From assembly GCA_964646435.1 (NCBI GenBank), contig CAZYEJ010000002.1:15566-79565 (forward strand): a stretch of 64,000 nucleotides of DNA, read 5' to 3'. The position numbers and the translations under genes were made by a program. The notes under the pieces were generated by a model, which made no database searches, was not told the origin of the DNA, and worked only from the letters and a program-made list of their open reading frames with translations. This DNA is from UBA3076 sp964646435 (GTDB taxonomy: Bacteria; Desulfobacterota; Dissulfuribacteria; Dissulfuribacterales; UBA3076). Below are positions 16,522-24,434 of the stretch, piece after piece (positions within the stretch are counted from its first letter, which is position 1; each line of letters opens with the position of its first letter).

Positions 16522-16971
16522 ATGTTTAGAGGACGGTCGGCCCATGTCTTGGATGCCAAGGGCCGTCTTAGCATTCCAGCCCGTTTTAGAGAGTTCTTGC
16601 AGGCAAAATACGATGGCCGGTTGATAGTCACCAACCTGCCCTCTTGCCTCGCAGCTTACCCTTTTGAGGAATGGCGAAAGATAGAAGAACATTTCAGCCG
16701 GTTCCAATTTGGACCTCCTGAAGTCGTAGCCTTTAAAAGATATTTGTTGGGAGCAGCAGCGGAGTGTTCCCTGGATGGCCAGGGGAGAATATTGATACCC
16801 TTGAAGCTCCGTGAAGAGGCGGGACTGACCAGGGATGTGGTTCTCTCGGGTATGCTTACTTATTTCGAAATATCAAACAAAGATAACTTAAACAAAGAAT
16901 TGCAAAAAACGAGGGATAACTTTGACCAGTACAGCAGCGACATCACCGCTAAATTCGGAATTAGTGGCTAG
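16522..16971 (+). CDS. mraZ: Transcriptional regulator MraZ
   Basis: First gene of the dcw cluster; a DNA-binding protein with two AbrB-like repeats that forms rings and represses the cluster. Both DXXXR signature motifs are visible: LDAKGRLSIPARFR (residues about 10-23) and LDGQGRILIPLKLR (about 85-98). 149 residues, normal. ATG 16522 begins MFRGRSAHVLD as the family does. Three G-rich boxes lie immediately upstream. The stop TAG (16969-16971) is followed by AAAGGAG for rsmH. Confidence 0.96.
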   Translation: MFRGRSAHVLDAKGRLSIPARFREFLQAKYDGRLIVTNLPSCLAAYPFEEWRKIEEHFSRFQFGPPEVVAFKRYLLGAAAECSLDGQGRILIPLKLREEAGLTRDVVLSGMLTYFEISNKDNLNKELQKTRDNFDQYSSDITAKFGISG

Positions 16972-16981
16972 AAAGGAGACC

Positions 16982-17890
16982 GTGCATTGCCCTGTAATGG
17001 TCACAGAAGTGCTGGATGGTCTGTCGTTGAAGCCAGGCGGGGTCTATGTTGATGCAACACTGGGCATGGGAGGCCATACAGAGGCCATGCTGTCAAGATG
17101 CCCTGAAGTCAAAATGGTCCTTGGCCTTGACTGTGACACAGAGGCCTTAGAACAGTCCAAATCCAGATTGGCCCTATTTGGTGACAAGGTTCGATTCGTT
17201 CACAGCAATTTTATCCATCTCCATGATGTTCTTTTATTCAATAGAATAGGGCAAGTTGATGGGATACTCATGGATCTTGGAATCTCAAGCTTCCATCTGG
17301 AGAATAGCAGGAGGGGCTTCAGCTTTTCCAGGGACGAACCTCTTGACATGCGCATGGATTCTTCCACCCCTGGTGCAGTGACTGCTGCTGACATGGTCAA
17401 CAAGCTTCCGGTCGAAAGATTGACCGAGCTTATCCAAACATACGGGGAAGAGAGATGGGCAAAGAGAATCGCCAAACGCATATATGACAGGCGGGAAACA
17501 GCCCCGATTCTGACCTCAGCGGAATTGGCGGAAGTGGTTGCCCATGCCATTCCCAGAAAATACCATCCACGCCGAATTCATCCTGCCACACGGACCTTCC
17601 AGGCGCTCAGGATCGCAGTGAACCGAGAGCTCGACAACCTTAAAGAGGCCCTTGGCTCACTCCCGTCTTGCCTGAGACCGGAAGGACGACTGTGTATTAT
17701 CTCTTTTCATTCCCTGGAGGACCGTCTGGTAAAAATCGCTTTCAGAGAAGATAACAGACTGAAACCCTTAACTAAAAAACCACTGGTACCAAGCCCTGAA
17801 GAAATGCACAGTAATCCCAGAGCCAGAAGTGCCAAGCTGAGAATTGCTCAATGTGTGGAGCCCGACGCTACACAGTTAAAATTAACATAA
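16982..17890 (+). CDS. rsmH: 16S rRNA (cytosine(1402)-N4)-methyltransferase
   Basis: Methylates N4 of C1402 in the 16S rRNA decoding centre with S-adenosylmethionine. Motif I lies in GGVYVDATLGMGGHTEAML, followed by the acidic GLDCDTEAL; later hallmarks are GILMDLGISSFHLENSRRGFS, RIHPATRTFQALRIAVNREL and ISFHSLEDRLVK. I chose GTG 16982 because AAAGGAG lies directly upstream and the product then starts near the conserved HCPVMVTEVLDGL. A TTG at 16922 would overlap mraZ by 50 nt and add 20 residues. About 302 residues. Confidence 0.95.
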   Translation: MHCPVMVTEVLDGLSLKPGGVYVDATLGMGGHTEAMLSRCPEVKMVLGLDCDTEALEQSKSRLALFGDKVRFVHSNFIHLHDVLLFNRIGQVDGILMDLGISSFHLENSRRGFSFSRDEPLDMRMDSSTPGAVTAADMVNKLPVERLTELIQTYGEERWAKRIAKRIYDRRETAPILTSAELAEVVAHAIPRKYHPRRIHPATRTFQALRIAVNRELDNLKEALGSLPSCLRPEGRLCIISFHSLEDRLVKIAFREDNRLKPLTKKPLVPSPEEMHSNPRARSAKLRIAQCVEPDATQLKLT

Positions 17891-17935
17891 CTACCCTTGA
17901 GCCTCTTGCCGGGACCTGCTCTGGGAGGGAGAAAA

Positions 17936-18301
17936 ATGATTCCTCGATCAGCAACGATTAGAATACCCCAGAGAAATTTATATGTTCCGATGGCACAGAA
18001 AAACAACACCGGCAGCAGCCTTTCGTTCTCAAAAGTACTCAGAATAACCCGTCAAAAGACAATTGCGCTCATATTTGCTCTAGCCGCATTATTAATCCTG
18101 GGGTTCTGGACTACTCACGAGACCCTGAAAATAGCAAAGGATATAGAGTTCCGCCAGCTAGAGAAAGGCCGTCTCAGTGCTCAATATCAGGATTTCAGCA
18201 ATCAAATGGACCGGCTCAAAGCACGCAGCCGTATGGAAAAATTGGGGAAAAAAATGGGACTTCACTCACCCACAGCCAGGCAGACAATATTCCTTAAGTG
18301 A
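17936..18301 (+). CDS. ftsL: Cell division protein FtsL
   Basis: A small bitopic divisome protein, placed between rsmH and ftsI as usual. 121 residues from ATG 17936, which follows GGAGGGAG; an in-frame ATG at 17897 lacks such a site. A basic cytoplasmic stretch is followed by one membrane span (TIALIFALAALLILGFW, about residues 40-57) and a periplasmic coiled coil (ETLKIAKDIEFRQLEKGRLSA and on) ending in the MEKLGKKMGLHSPT motif typical of FtsL. Assignment rests on topology and position more than on sequence identity, as is normal for FtsL. Confidence 0.85.
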   Translation: MIPRSATIRIPQRNLYVPMAQKNNTGSSLSFSKVLRITRQKTIALIFALAALLILGFWTTHETLKIAKDIEFRQLEKGRLSAQYQDFSNQMDRLKARSRMEKLGKKMGLHSPTARQTIFLK

Positions 18302-18309
18302 TACTTAAT

Positions 18310-18488
18310 TTGAGCGATTAACCTTTAGCGGTTAGCGGTTAGTTTAATGATTATCGGTCTGCCGCCCTGACAAGTAGGATGTTTTACTATTACAAATTTT
18401 TACCCATTTGGTGTTATTTCTAATTAACGTAATGCCCGGATTTTTCAAAGCTAAACGCTAATGGCTAACAGCGAATCGCTTAACTTAA
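18310..18488 (+). repeat. Dispersed repeat copy lacking the hairpin insert
   Basis: Parallel to 14959-15144, but the text runs straight from ACAAATTTTTA to CCCATTTGGTGTTATTTCT without the 50-nt hairpin block. It fills almost the entire gap between ftsL and the ftsI-like gene. Confidence 0.8.
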
Positions 18489-18503
18489 CGGATAGAGATC
18501 AGA

Positions 18504-20261
18504 ATGAGTTTTCCTTATAAAGATAAAAGAATTTTGTTCCTTTTTGCCCTGGCAGGTCTTGTGATTATGGCCACATCGTTTGTTGGTTGCTTTTGGCAGA
18601 ATAACAATGTCAATAGCGAAGACAACATTGATTCGTCCAGGCTTTCTCAACAACGGAGCCATGACTACTATTCCCAGCAAAGCCCCCTGTGCAGGGGCGT
18701 AATTCTTGACAGGACAGGAGCGATATTCGCCGTAAGCCAAAAGACAACCTCTGCCTTAGCAAAACCTTCCAAGTTGCCGCAAGTTGATGATTGGGCACCA
18801 CGGGTATCAGAAATCCTTGGCCTTGATCCTCATGCTGTGACAAAACTGCTGTCGGAGAAACAAGACGTTATCTGTCTAAAAGAAGGCATTTCCTTAAAAC
18901 AAGGTCTGAGGCTGAAAGACATGCGGCTTAAAGGAATAGAAATACAGGAAAAATATAAAAGGGTATATCCTTGCGGTCCACTGGCTTCTCCGGTTTTGGG
19001 GTTTGTCGATCACGGCGGCAGGGGCCTTGAGGGAATTGAATACACATATGACAGCCTTTTAAGCCACACTAATGTGTCACAAATTCACGCAGGTGGACAG
19101 GAACTTACGCTTACTCTTGGGAAAAATATTCAGTCATCAGCGGAAAAAGAGCTTGGCAGGCAGATGAAAAGACTTAAGGCAGATAAAGGCTGCCTTGTTA
19201 TAATAAGTGTTGAAAATGGTGAGATCCTTGCCTTGGCCAGCAAGCCTTCCTGGGACCCGGAACGTTTTTGGGAACTACCTGCAGCAAACATTACAAATTA
19301 CTCCCTACAAGATAATGTTGACCCGGTGGTCCTTGTGCCTCTCTTAAACTGGATGTTTGAACAAAGTGAGCTTCCAAAATCAGAAGATCAGCCTTTGAAC
19401 AAAATGGAACATAAGTGGAAATGGGAAACTTTGGATAAAGGTCTGGTCCTATGGAGTCCCTGGACTGAACAGGAACTGAAAGATTTTGTCTCTTATGACG
19501 ACCGGTCAAAAGACCTCTTGGCTCTGGGATTTGGTCAGTCTACAGGTATTGACCTTCCGGGTGAAGGCCAGGGCAGCCTGTCTTCAGCCCTGCCAAGGTC
19601 ACAGAATTGCTTCTTATGCCAAGGTATCGCAGCCAGTCCGATCCAGATTCTAAGGGCCTTCTCCGCCCTGATAAATGAGAATATATTGGTGACACCACAC
19701 GTGGCCCTACAAAGTCCTAATGAATTCCTGACATCCGAGTCTTCCGTGAAGGATCAAAGACAGGCCAAAATCCCATGGTTAACAGAAGAGCTTATACTTA
19801 AATTGCGGAAAAACCTCGCGGTCAGGGGAGGGCCTTCTCTTGCGAGCATCAGGTGGAATGAACAGTCTGAGCAAATATCCACTCAATTTCCAGCCCAGGT
19901 CACTGTCCTTGGATTCTGGCCCGACAAATCACCTAAAGTCAGTTATATTGTTTTGCTCGACGGCGTAAAAATTGATCCTCGTGAACGCCGGGGCACTTTA
20001 GGGCGAACACTAATAGTAGCAAAACAGGCGGCACAGGTACCCTTGAAAGACAAATGGCGAACGGTGAAAAGCCAAGAGACCAAAAAAGAACTCTCCAGGA
20101 TGCCGAATCTTAAGGGAAAATCCATAAGACAGGCCTTTGATATTCTGCAATCCATAGGCATTTCCACCAAGCTCAAAGGTGTAGGGAGTGTGATCGCACA
20201 GAAACCAAGATCAGGAACGCCTCTTAAGGGTGTGAAGGTCTGCAGTATAACCTGCAAATGA
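18504..20261 (+). CDS. FtsI/PBP3-like protein with degenerate transpeptidase domain
   Basis: Sits in the ftsI position and has the class B PBP layout: a membrane anchor (residues about 10-32), the dimerisation domain with CRGVILDRTGAIFAVS and VLGFVDHGGRGLEGIE, the LTLTLGKNIQSSAEKEL start of the transpeptidase domain, SVENGEILALASKPSWDPE, GFGQSTGIDLPGEGQG and a C-terminal PASTA domain (about 533-585). The three catalytic motifs are not recognisable. The segment expected to read EPGSTFK reads D273-P-V-V-L-V-P279, so the nucleophile Ser aligns with V276 and the Lys with P279. Near the SxN position I see LWSPWTEQ, and no KTG occurs before VTVLGFWPDKSP. The frame is intact with no stops, so a structural role or recent inactivation are both possible. 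ATG 18504 is the first Met; the stop overlaps murEF. Confidence 0.88.
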   Translation: MSFPYKDKRILFLFALAGLVIMATSFVGCFWQNNNVNSEDNIDSSRLSQQRSHDYYSQQSPLCRGVILDRTGAIFAVSQKTTSALAKPSKLPQVDDWAPRVSEILGLDPHAVTKLLSEKQDVICLKEGISLKQGLRLKDMRLKGIEIQEKYKRVYPCGPLASPVLGFVDHGGRGLEGIEYTYDSLLSHTNVSQIHAGGQELTLTLGKNIQSSAEKELGRQMKRLKADKGCLVIISVENGEILALASKPSWDPERFWELPAANITNYSLQDNVDPVVLVPLLNWMFEQSELPKSEDQPLNKMEHKWKWETLDKGLVLWSPWTEQELKDFVSYDDRSKDLLALGFGQSTGIDLPGEGQGSLSSALPRSQNCFLCQGIAASPIQILRAFSALINENILVTPHVALQSPNEFLTSESSVKDQRQAKIPWLTEELILKLRKNLAVRGGPSLASIRWNEQSEQISTQFPAQVTVLGFWPDKSPKVSYIVLLDGVKIDPRERRGTLGRTLIVAKQAAQVPLKDKWRTVKSQETKKELSRMPNLKGKSIRQAFDILQSIGISTKLKGVGSVIAQKPRSGTPLKGVKVCSITCK

Positions 20262-23200
20262 TGTTTGGTAATACACGGCACGAAAGGACATTGCGGGATA
20301 TGTTAGAAGTGCTGAGACCTGCTGTTTCTATATCACCTGAGTTGGATGACGTAAAAATCAAGGGCATATCCGCAGACTCCAGACAGGTAAAGCAGGGATA
20401 CATATTTGTGGCAATTCCCGGCACGGAATTTGATGGAAGACAATTTATCAATGATGCCGTGGAGAAAGGAGCCTCTGCCCTGTTAATGCCAAGCCAAGAT
20501 GTCCATCGTTACATCAAGACCGTTCCTGGAGCACTTCCTGTTATGGGAGTGGATGACCCCAGGTTTTCAACCGGTCTTCTGGCAAGTGCCTTTTATGGAA
20601 ATCCCAGTGAAAAAATGGCCCTCATAGCCATTACAGGCACTAATGGTAAGACTACGATCACATATCTTCTGGAAGGCATTTTCAGCAAAGCCGGGCTGAA
20701 TCCTGGTGTAATCGGGACTGTAAACCAGAGACATTGTGGTAAGGAGGTACCTTCTGAGCTCACTACCCCAGGTGCCATAAAACTACAGGAGATTCTGGCC
20801 GACATGTCGGAGCAAGGGGCAAAGGCAGTGGCCTTAGAGGTATCTTCCCACGCCCTTGACCAGCAGAGGATCTCAGGATGCAGTTTCGCAGCGTCTGTTT
20901 TTACCAATCTGGGCCGCGATCACCTGGATTACCATCAAGACATGGACCAATACTTCCACGCCAAGGTAAAATTGTTTTTGGACTACCCATCTGATACTGC
21001 AATCATCAACATTGACGACTTGTATGGAAGGCGTCTGTGGAAAATAGTGCAAAGAAAAAAAATCAGTTATGGTCTCAGTCCTGAGGCCGATGTAAGACCT
21101 GAGTTCCAGTCAATCAATATTGATGGAATAACAGGTAAACTTACCACGCCCAAAGGACCTGTCTCCATAAAATCCAGGCTTATAGGTCTGCACAACCTAT
21201 ACAATATCCTTGCAGCAGTGGCGGCTTCAATCACCCTTGGGATAGATCCCGACTATATTCAGACCGGCATAGAAACAATAACGCGTATCCCGGGAAGGCT
21301 CGATCCTGTGCATACCCCACGGGGAGTGACCGCCTTTGTAGACTATGCCCATACACCTGACGCCCTTGAAAGTGTCCTGAACTGCCTTATCAGATTAGGG
21401 TCCAAGCCTCTGATCTGCGTAATCGGCTGTGGAGGAGACAGAGACAGGGGCAAGCGTCCTCTCATGGCGCAGGCAGCTGCTTCACTGGCAGATATTGTTG
21501 TGCTGACCTCGGATAATCCACGTACTGAAGACCCTCTTGCCATACTCGATCAGATGTTGAACGGCCTCAGAGACCTTCCTCCCCATCACCCTGCAACTAA
21601 AGCTGAAGTGGAGGTAATTCCAGACAGAAGGGATGCTATTTTATGGGCAGCAGAACAAGTGAGGCCTGGTGCCTGTCTGCTCGTGGCAGGGAAGGGCCAT
21701 GAAACCTACCAGATAATCGGCAACAAACGACTTGCCTTTGATGACATGGAAATACTGAAAGAGGCATTTGGGGCAGAAGTCAGAGGTCAGAAGTCAGAGG
21801 TCAGAGGTCAGAGGTCGGAGTATAAGAGTAATAGGTCGAAGTCAGAGAGTCTTGAGGATCAGGGACTTCGATTAAAGGCTTCTCAGGTGGCAAGGGCTAT
21901 TGGAGCCAGAGTCCTTTCGGGTGATCCGGATACGGCAATCCATGGCATATCAACAGATTCCAGATCAGTAAGAAAAGGAAATATATTCTGGGCACTTTCA
22001 GGGGATCGTTTCAATGGCCATAATTTTGTCCTTGATGCTATAAAAAAAGGGGCCATCGGCGCGGTAGTCAGCTCGACCTTTGACTTTCGAGCTTTGACTT
22101 TAAGCCCTCGATCCTGTCCTATCCTGTTGCAAGTCCAGGATTCGTTAAAGGCCCTGGGAGATTTTGCAGCATGGTATAGGGAATACCTTGGAATCAAGGT
22201 GGTTGGCATTACGGGCAGTTGCGGCAAGACCACTACAAAAGAACTAATTTTCTCAATCCTGGGGGAAAAATGGAAAGTGGCTAAAACCCCTGGGAATTTT
22301 AACAATCTTATCGGACTCCCGCTCAGCCTGCTTTCGGCCAAATCCGATGATGCATGGGCAGTGCTGGAAATGGGAACAAACCAACCGGGAGAAATACCCA
22401 GGCTGTGTGAAATTGCCAAGCCACAAGTGGGCCTTATTACTACCATACAGCCTGCCCACCTTGTCGGCCTGGGGGACATAAAGCAAGTAGCCAGAGAAAA
22501 GTGGGAACTCTGGAGAGCCCTTCCCCAAACAGGTGTGGCAGTGGTGAACCTTGACGATCCCTTGGTGATGGAAGGGGCCAAAGATCTAACGTGTCAAATA
22601 GTGGGCTATTCTCTGACACCTAATCCCCAATTCAAAATTCAAAATTCAAAATTCAAAATTGCAATTACCTGCCTGTCCTGGACCCCGAGCGGGCATGGCA
22701 CTCTGCTGGATCTGGATATTGACGGAAGCAGACTCTCTGTTAATCTTTCACTTATAGGAAGGGCAAACGTGCAAAATGCCATTGCAGCCGCAGCTACAGG
22801 CCATGCAGTGGGGTTGACGCCGGCCCGGATCAAGCAAGGGCTGGAGGAAGTAAAACCAATTTCAGGCCGCCTTTTTCTAAAAAATCTTGGACCTGAATGG
22901 AGGCTGATAGACGATTCTTATAATGCAAACCCCGGCTCTATGAGAGCGGCTCTTGAGACTCTCAATCTTTGGGGTAAAGGCGAAAAAAAGATAGCGATCC
23001 TGGGAGACATGCTGGAACTCGGAGATGCGGCCTACGACTTCCATCATGACATTGGACGACTTACAGCCGATACAGGAGTTGATTTTCTGATCTTCGTAGG
23101 CGAATTTGCGGATGCTGTTTCCGAAACCGCCCAAAAGGCCGGTATTTCGCAAAAGGCTATTCGCATCTTCCCCAACACGGAGGATTTGCTTTCCTGGATA

Positions 23201-23317
23201 GAACCAGCCGCCCTTGACTGCATGCCCTCTCCGGCAACCGTACTGGTAAAGGGATCGCGGGCCATAGGCCTTGATAGAGCAGTAGATGCCCTTATCAGGC
23301 ATCTGGGAGAAGGATAG
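20258..23317 (+). CDS. Fused MurE-MurF ligase
   Basis: A single 1019-residue frame. Residues about 1-500 are MurE (UDP-MurNAc-L-Ala-D-Glu: meso-diaminopimelate ligase), with P-loop ITGTNGKTT, HLDYH, and TSDNPRTEDP, whose DNPR motif marks meso-DAP use. Residues about 535-1019 are MurF (adds D-Ala-D-Ala), with GITGSCGKTTTKE, EMGTNQPGEI and DDSYNANPGSM. The linker (about 506-533) is low complexity (VRGQKSEVRGQRSEY) and is encoded by six 7-nt GTCAGAG-type units. A second insert at about 791-801 (QFKIQNSKFKI) is encoded by four ATTCAAA units. Both halves keep key motifs. The start ATGA overlaps the ftsI stop, implying coupling. Confidence 0.95.
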   Translation: MMFGNTRHERTLRDMLEVLRPAVSISPELDDVKIKGISADSRQVKQGYIFVAIPGTEFDGRQFINDAVEKGASALLMPSQDVHRYIKTVPGALPVMGVDDPRFSTGLLASAFYGNPSEKMALIAITGTNGKTTITYLLEGIFSKAGLNPGVIGTVNQRHCGKEVPSELTTPGAIKLQEILADMSEQGAKAVALEVSSHALDQQRISGCSFAASVFTNLGRDHLDYHQDMDQYFHAKVKLFLDYPSDTAIINIDDLYGRRLWKIVQRKKISYGLSPEADVRPEFQSINIDGITGKLTTPKGPVSIKSRLIGLHNLYNILAAVAASITLGIDPDYIQTGIETITRIPGRLDPVHTPRGVTAFVDYAHTPDALESVLNCLIRLGSKPLICVIGCGGDRDRGKRPLMAQAAASLADIVVLTSDNPRTEDPLAILDQMLNGLRDLPPHHPATKAEVEVIPDRRDAILWAAEQVRPGACLLVAGKGHETYQIIGNKRLAFDDMEILKEAFGAEVRGQKSEVRGQRSEYKSNRSKSESLEDQGLRLKASQVARAIGARVLSGDPDTAIHGISTDSRSVRKGNIFWALSGDRFNGHNFVLDAIKKGAIGAVVSSTFDFRALTLSPRSCPILLQVQDSLKALGDFAAWYREYLGIKVVGITGSCGKTTTKELIFSILGEKWKVAKTPGNFNNLIGLPLSLLSAKSDDAWAVLEMGTNQPGEIPRLCEIAKPQVGLITTIQPAHLVGLGDIKQVAREKWELWRALPQTGVAVVNLDDPLVMEGAKDLTCQIVGYSLTPNPQFKIQNSKFKIAITCLSWTPSGHGTLLDLDIDGSRLSVNLSLIGRANVQNAIAAAATGHAVGLTPARIKQGLEEVKPISGRLFLKNLGPEWRLIDDSYNANPGSMRAALETLNLWGKGEKKIAILGDMLELGDAAYDFHHDIGRLTADTGVDFLIFVGEFADAVSETAQKAGISQKAIRIFPNTEDLLSWIEPAALDCMPSPATVLVKGSRAIGLDRAVDALIRHLGEG
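21775..21850 (+). repeat. 7-nt tandem repeat forming the MurE-MurF linker
   Basis: Six head-to-tail units of GTCAGAG (variants GTCAGAA, GTCGGAG) at 21779-21820, followed by a degenerate GTCGAAGTCAGAGAG tail. Because the unit is 7 nt, the six units make 42 nt and keep the frame open. Confidence 0.9.
22630..22660 (+). repeat. 7-nt ATTCAAA tandem repeat inside murF
   Basis: Four exact ATTCAAA units (22630-22657) followed by ATT, in frame inside the MurF half. Confidence 0.9.
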
Positions 23318-23322
23318 GCCTT

Positions 23323-24402
23323 ATGCTTTTTCATCTGCTATATCCCCTCCACGATTTGTGGCCTGTATTCAATGTCTTTCGCTATATCACGTTCAGGACA
23401 ATATATGCGACTGTTACCGCCCTCTCAATAATATTGTTCCTCGGGCCTTGGTTTATGAGACGTATGTGTGCAATGCAGATGGGCCAGGTCATCAGGGACG
23501 ACGGGCCGGCAAGGCATCATGCAAAAGCCGGGACACCAAGCATGGGGGGCATATTAATCATTGTGTCCATCCTGGTCGCCACACTCCTGTGGGCCGACCT
23601 CAGGAATCTTTACGTGTGGATAAGCATTTTGATTCTTGTCGGTTACGGCACAATAGGCCTTGCAGACGACCTGCTGAAAATCAGAAAACAAAACAGCATC
23701 GGCCTGTCCGGTAGATGGAAGCTCGTGTGGCAGACAGTATTTGTACTTCTGGCCGCAGGTATAATTGCCGCACATGGTAAGTGGGATAGCCATCTTAGTA
23801 TCCCGTTTTTTAAGAACTTTCAGCCTGATCTCGGGATTATGTATGGTCTTTTTGCCCTGCTTGTGGTCGTTGGTACCTCCAATGCAGTTAATCTGACCGA
23901 CGGTCTGGACGGGCTTGCTACCGGCCCTTTTATAATAGCCGCATCAGTCTACGCCCTGTTTACATACCTGGCCGGCCACTCGACTCTTGCCCAGTACCTC
24001 CAGATTCCTTCGGTTCCCGGCGCAGGAGAGCTTGCGGTGTTTTGTGGCGCAATGGTAGGGGCCGGTTTGGGTTTCCTCTGGTATAATACCTATCCTGCAG
24101 AGATCTTCATGGGAGATGTAGGTTCTCTTGCCGCGGGTGGTGCCCTGGGAACAGTGGCCGTTCTCTCAAAGCAGGAAATGCTGCTTGTAATTGTAGGTGG
24201 AGTCTTCGTAGTTGAGGCATTATCCGTAATTCTTCAGGTTTTTTACTTCAAAACAACAGGAGGCAAGAGGATCTTCCGTATGGCTCCCATCCATCACCAC
24301 TTTGAGCTTAAGGGATGGAAAGAGCCAAAGATCATTGTGAGATTCTGGATAATTTCTATATTGCTGGGGCTGGTGGCAATCAGCACGCTCAAGCTCAGAT
24401 AA
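23323..24402 (+). CDS. mraY: Phospho-N-acetylmuramoyl-pentapeptide transferase
   Basis: Integral membrane enzyme that moves phospho-MurNAc-pentapeptide to undecaprenyl phosphate, giving lipid I. 359 residues with about ten hydrophobic spans. Signature motifs: DDGPARHHAKAGTPSMGG, GLADDLLKI, SNAVNLTDGLDGLATG, EIFMGDVGSLAAGG and APIHHHFELKGWKE. All catalytic Asp and His motifs are present. ATG 23323 starts 5 nt after the murEF stop, so it belongs to the same transcript. Confidence 0.97.
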   Translation: MLFHLLYPLHDLWPVFNVFRYITFRTIYATVTALSIILFLGPWFMRRMCAMQMGQVIRDDGPARHHAKAGTPSMGGILIIVSILVATLLWADLRNLYVWISILILVGYGTIGLADDLLKIRKQNSIGLSGRWKLVWQTVFVLLAAGIIAAHGKWDSHLSIPFFKNFQPDLGIMYGLFALLVVVGTSNAVNLTDGLDGLATGPFIIAASVYALFTYLAGHSTLAQYLQIPSVPGAGELAVFCGAMVGAGLGFLWYNTYPAEIFMGDVGSLAAGGALGTVAVLSKQEMLLVIVGGVFVVEALSVILQVFYFKTTGGKRIFRMAPIHHHFELKGWKEPKIIVRFWIISILLGLVAISTLKLR

Positions 24403-24410
24403 GGAAAGAA

Positions 24411-24434
24411 TTTGGTGATTTGGTAATTGAATGG
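24411..24434 (-). repeat. 8-nt repeat at the murD start
   Basis: TTTGGTGA, TTTGGTAA and TTGAATGG in tandem; the reverse strand reads as the AAATCACC family seen inside murG and ftsQ. The murD ATG (24431) lies in the last unit. Confidence 0.75.
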
